A DNA stretch of 64,000 nt from Pseudomonas asiatica (lineage in GTDB: Bacteria; Pseudomonadota; Gammaproteobacteria; Pseudomonadales; Pseudomonadaceae). The notes beneath the pieces were generated by a model, which saw only the letters and a program-made list of their open reading frames with translations, was not told the origin of the DNA and did not search any database. The stretch spans positions 248,001 through 312,000 of the forward strand of contig NZ_BLJF01000002.1 in NCBI RefSeq assembly GCF_009932335.1, written 5' to 3'. This document shows, in pieces, positions 63,395-64,000 of this stretch. Within the stretch, counting starts at the first letter, position 1. Every line of letters starts with the position of its first letter. The position numbers and the translations under genes are program-made.

Positions 63395-64000
63395 ATGCTA
63401 GTACTGGGATTGGAAACATCCTGCGACGAAACTGGCGTCGCATTATACGACAGCGAGCGCGGTTTGTTGGCCGACGCGCTGTTCAGCCAGATCGACCTGC
63501 ACCGCGTGTTCGGCGGTGTGGTGCCAGAGCTTGCCTCGCGCGACCACGTCAAGCGCATGCTGCCACTCATCCGCCAGGTGCTGGATGAGGCCGGCTGCGT
63601 CGCCACCGAGATCGACGCCATCGCCTACACCGCAGGCCCTGGCCTGGTCGGTGCCCTGCTGGTGGGGGCCTCGTGCGCCCAGGCGCTGGCCTTTGCCTGG
63701 GACATCCCGGCGATTGGCGTACACCACATGGAAGGCCACCTGCTGGCACCCATGCTGGAAGAAAACCCACCGGAGTTTCCGTTCGTCGCTTTGTTGGTTT
63801 CCGGTGGTCACACCCAGCTGGTGCGGGTCGATGGCATCGGCCAGTACGAGCTGCTGGGCGAGAGCCTGGACGACGCCGCCGGTGAAGCGTTCGACAAGAC
63901 CGCCAAGCTGATCGGCCTGAACTACCCCGGTGGCCCGGAAATCGCCCGTCTGGCCGAACGCGGTGTGCCTGGCCGCTTCGTGTTCCCGCGGCCGATGACC
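63395..64000 (+). CDS. tsaD: tRNA N6-threonylcarbamoyladenosine transferase (3' end outside window)
   Basis: Transfers the threonylcarbamoyl group to A37 of ANN-decoding tRNAs, with TsaB and TsaE. The first 202 residues are present from ATG 63395 and the frame is open to the last base of the window. [20 protein letters not shown] is the family N terminus; metal ligands are in [11 protein letters not shown], and [12 protein letters not shown] is the nucleotide loop. AAGGGA lies ten bases upstream. It is usually near rpsU-dnaG-rpoD, as here. Confidence 0.97.
   Translation, partial: MLVLGLETSCDETGVALYDSERGLLADALFSQIDLHRVFGGVVPELASRDHVKRMLPLIRQVLDEAGCVATEIDAIAYTAGPGLVGALLVGASCAQALAFAWDIPAIGVHHMEGHLLAPMLEENPPEFPFVALLVSGGHTQLVRVDGIGQYELLGESLDDAAGEAFDKTAKLIGLNYPGGPEIARLAERGVPGRFVFPRPMT

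Overview
This 64 kb window is core chromosome of a Pseudomonas putida-group bacterium. The evidence is high GC, dense coding, the gene order from glnE and the waa cluster through glcB, the bio operon, the pqq cluster and davBA to rpoD-dnaG-rpsU-tsaD, and many short paired REP palindromes of the P. putida type. From memory this order matches the P. putida KT2440 chromosome around PP_0340 to PP_0390; I could not run an alignment. No insertion sequence, prophage, integrase or CRISPR array was seen.

Layout. 1-8.4 kb: the 3' end of glnE, then a tightly overlapping + strand operon for the LPS inner core (waaF, waaC, waaG, waaP, two more kinase-like genes and a tandem-kinase gene). 8.4-11.2 kb: one large minus-strand protein of the dermonecrotic-toxin-like (DUF6543) type. 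11.3-16.9 kb: a Fur-type iron-uptake system with cell-surface signalling (ECF sigma, FecR anti-sigma, TonB receptor, PepSY inner-membrane protein, small membrane protein). 17-20.4 kb: a DnaQ-type exonuclease coupled to a cNMP/CBS/DUF294 regulator, and a divergent response regulator. 20.5-27.7 kb: glcB, a GcvR-like ACT protein, a DnaA-box cluster, rarD, srkA, a ModE-type regulator and comF. 27.7-32.2 kb: bioBFHCD behind a BirA-type operator. 32.4-38.3 kb: a small hypothetical, two paralogous acyl-CoA dehydrogenases and a diguanylate cyclase between them. 38.4-38.6 kb: the RsmY regulatory RNA with its GacA upstream element. 38.6-49.1 kb: the PQQ cluster (pqqF-A-B-C-D-E on the minus strand, followed by an S9 peptidase, a Pmp3 protein, an aminotransferase and a LysR regulator). 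49.3-53.1 kb: lysine catabolism davA-davB, a structured leader with a DUF3077 gene, and an Lrp-type regulator. 53.3-54.7 kb: a lower-GC NYN-domain gene beside a CAT-anticodon tRNA. 54.7-64 kb: an RmcA-type cyclic-di-GMP enzyme, rpoD, dnaG, rpsU and the 5' part of tsaD.

How the genes work together. The LPS genes build and phosphorylate the heptose core. The sigma/FecR/receptor set turns siderophore binding into transcription. The bio operon makes biotin from a pimeloyl-ACP precursor and is probably sensed through BirA. The pqq genes make the cofactor of periplasmic dehydrogenases. davBA sends lysine to 5-aminovalerate. RmcA, the GGDEF protein and RsmY are regulators of the sessile/motile switch.

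The observations I would check first are the pseudoknot-capable structured segment upstream of the DUF3077 gene (52139-52348), the DnaA-box cluster far from any recognisable origin (23755-23902), the BirA operator embedded in the first codons of comF (27625-27657), and the NYN gene with a terminator-ended untranslated region just before it (53281-54546).
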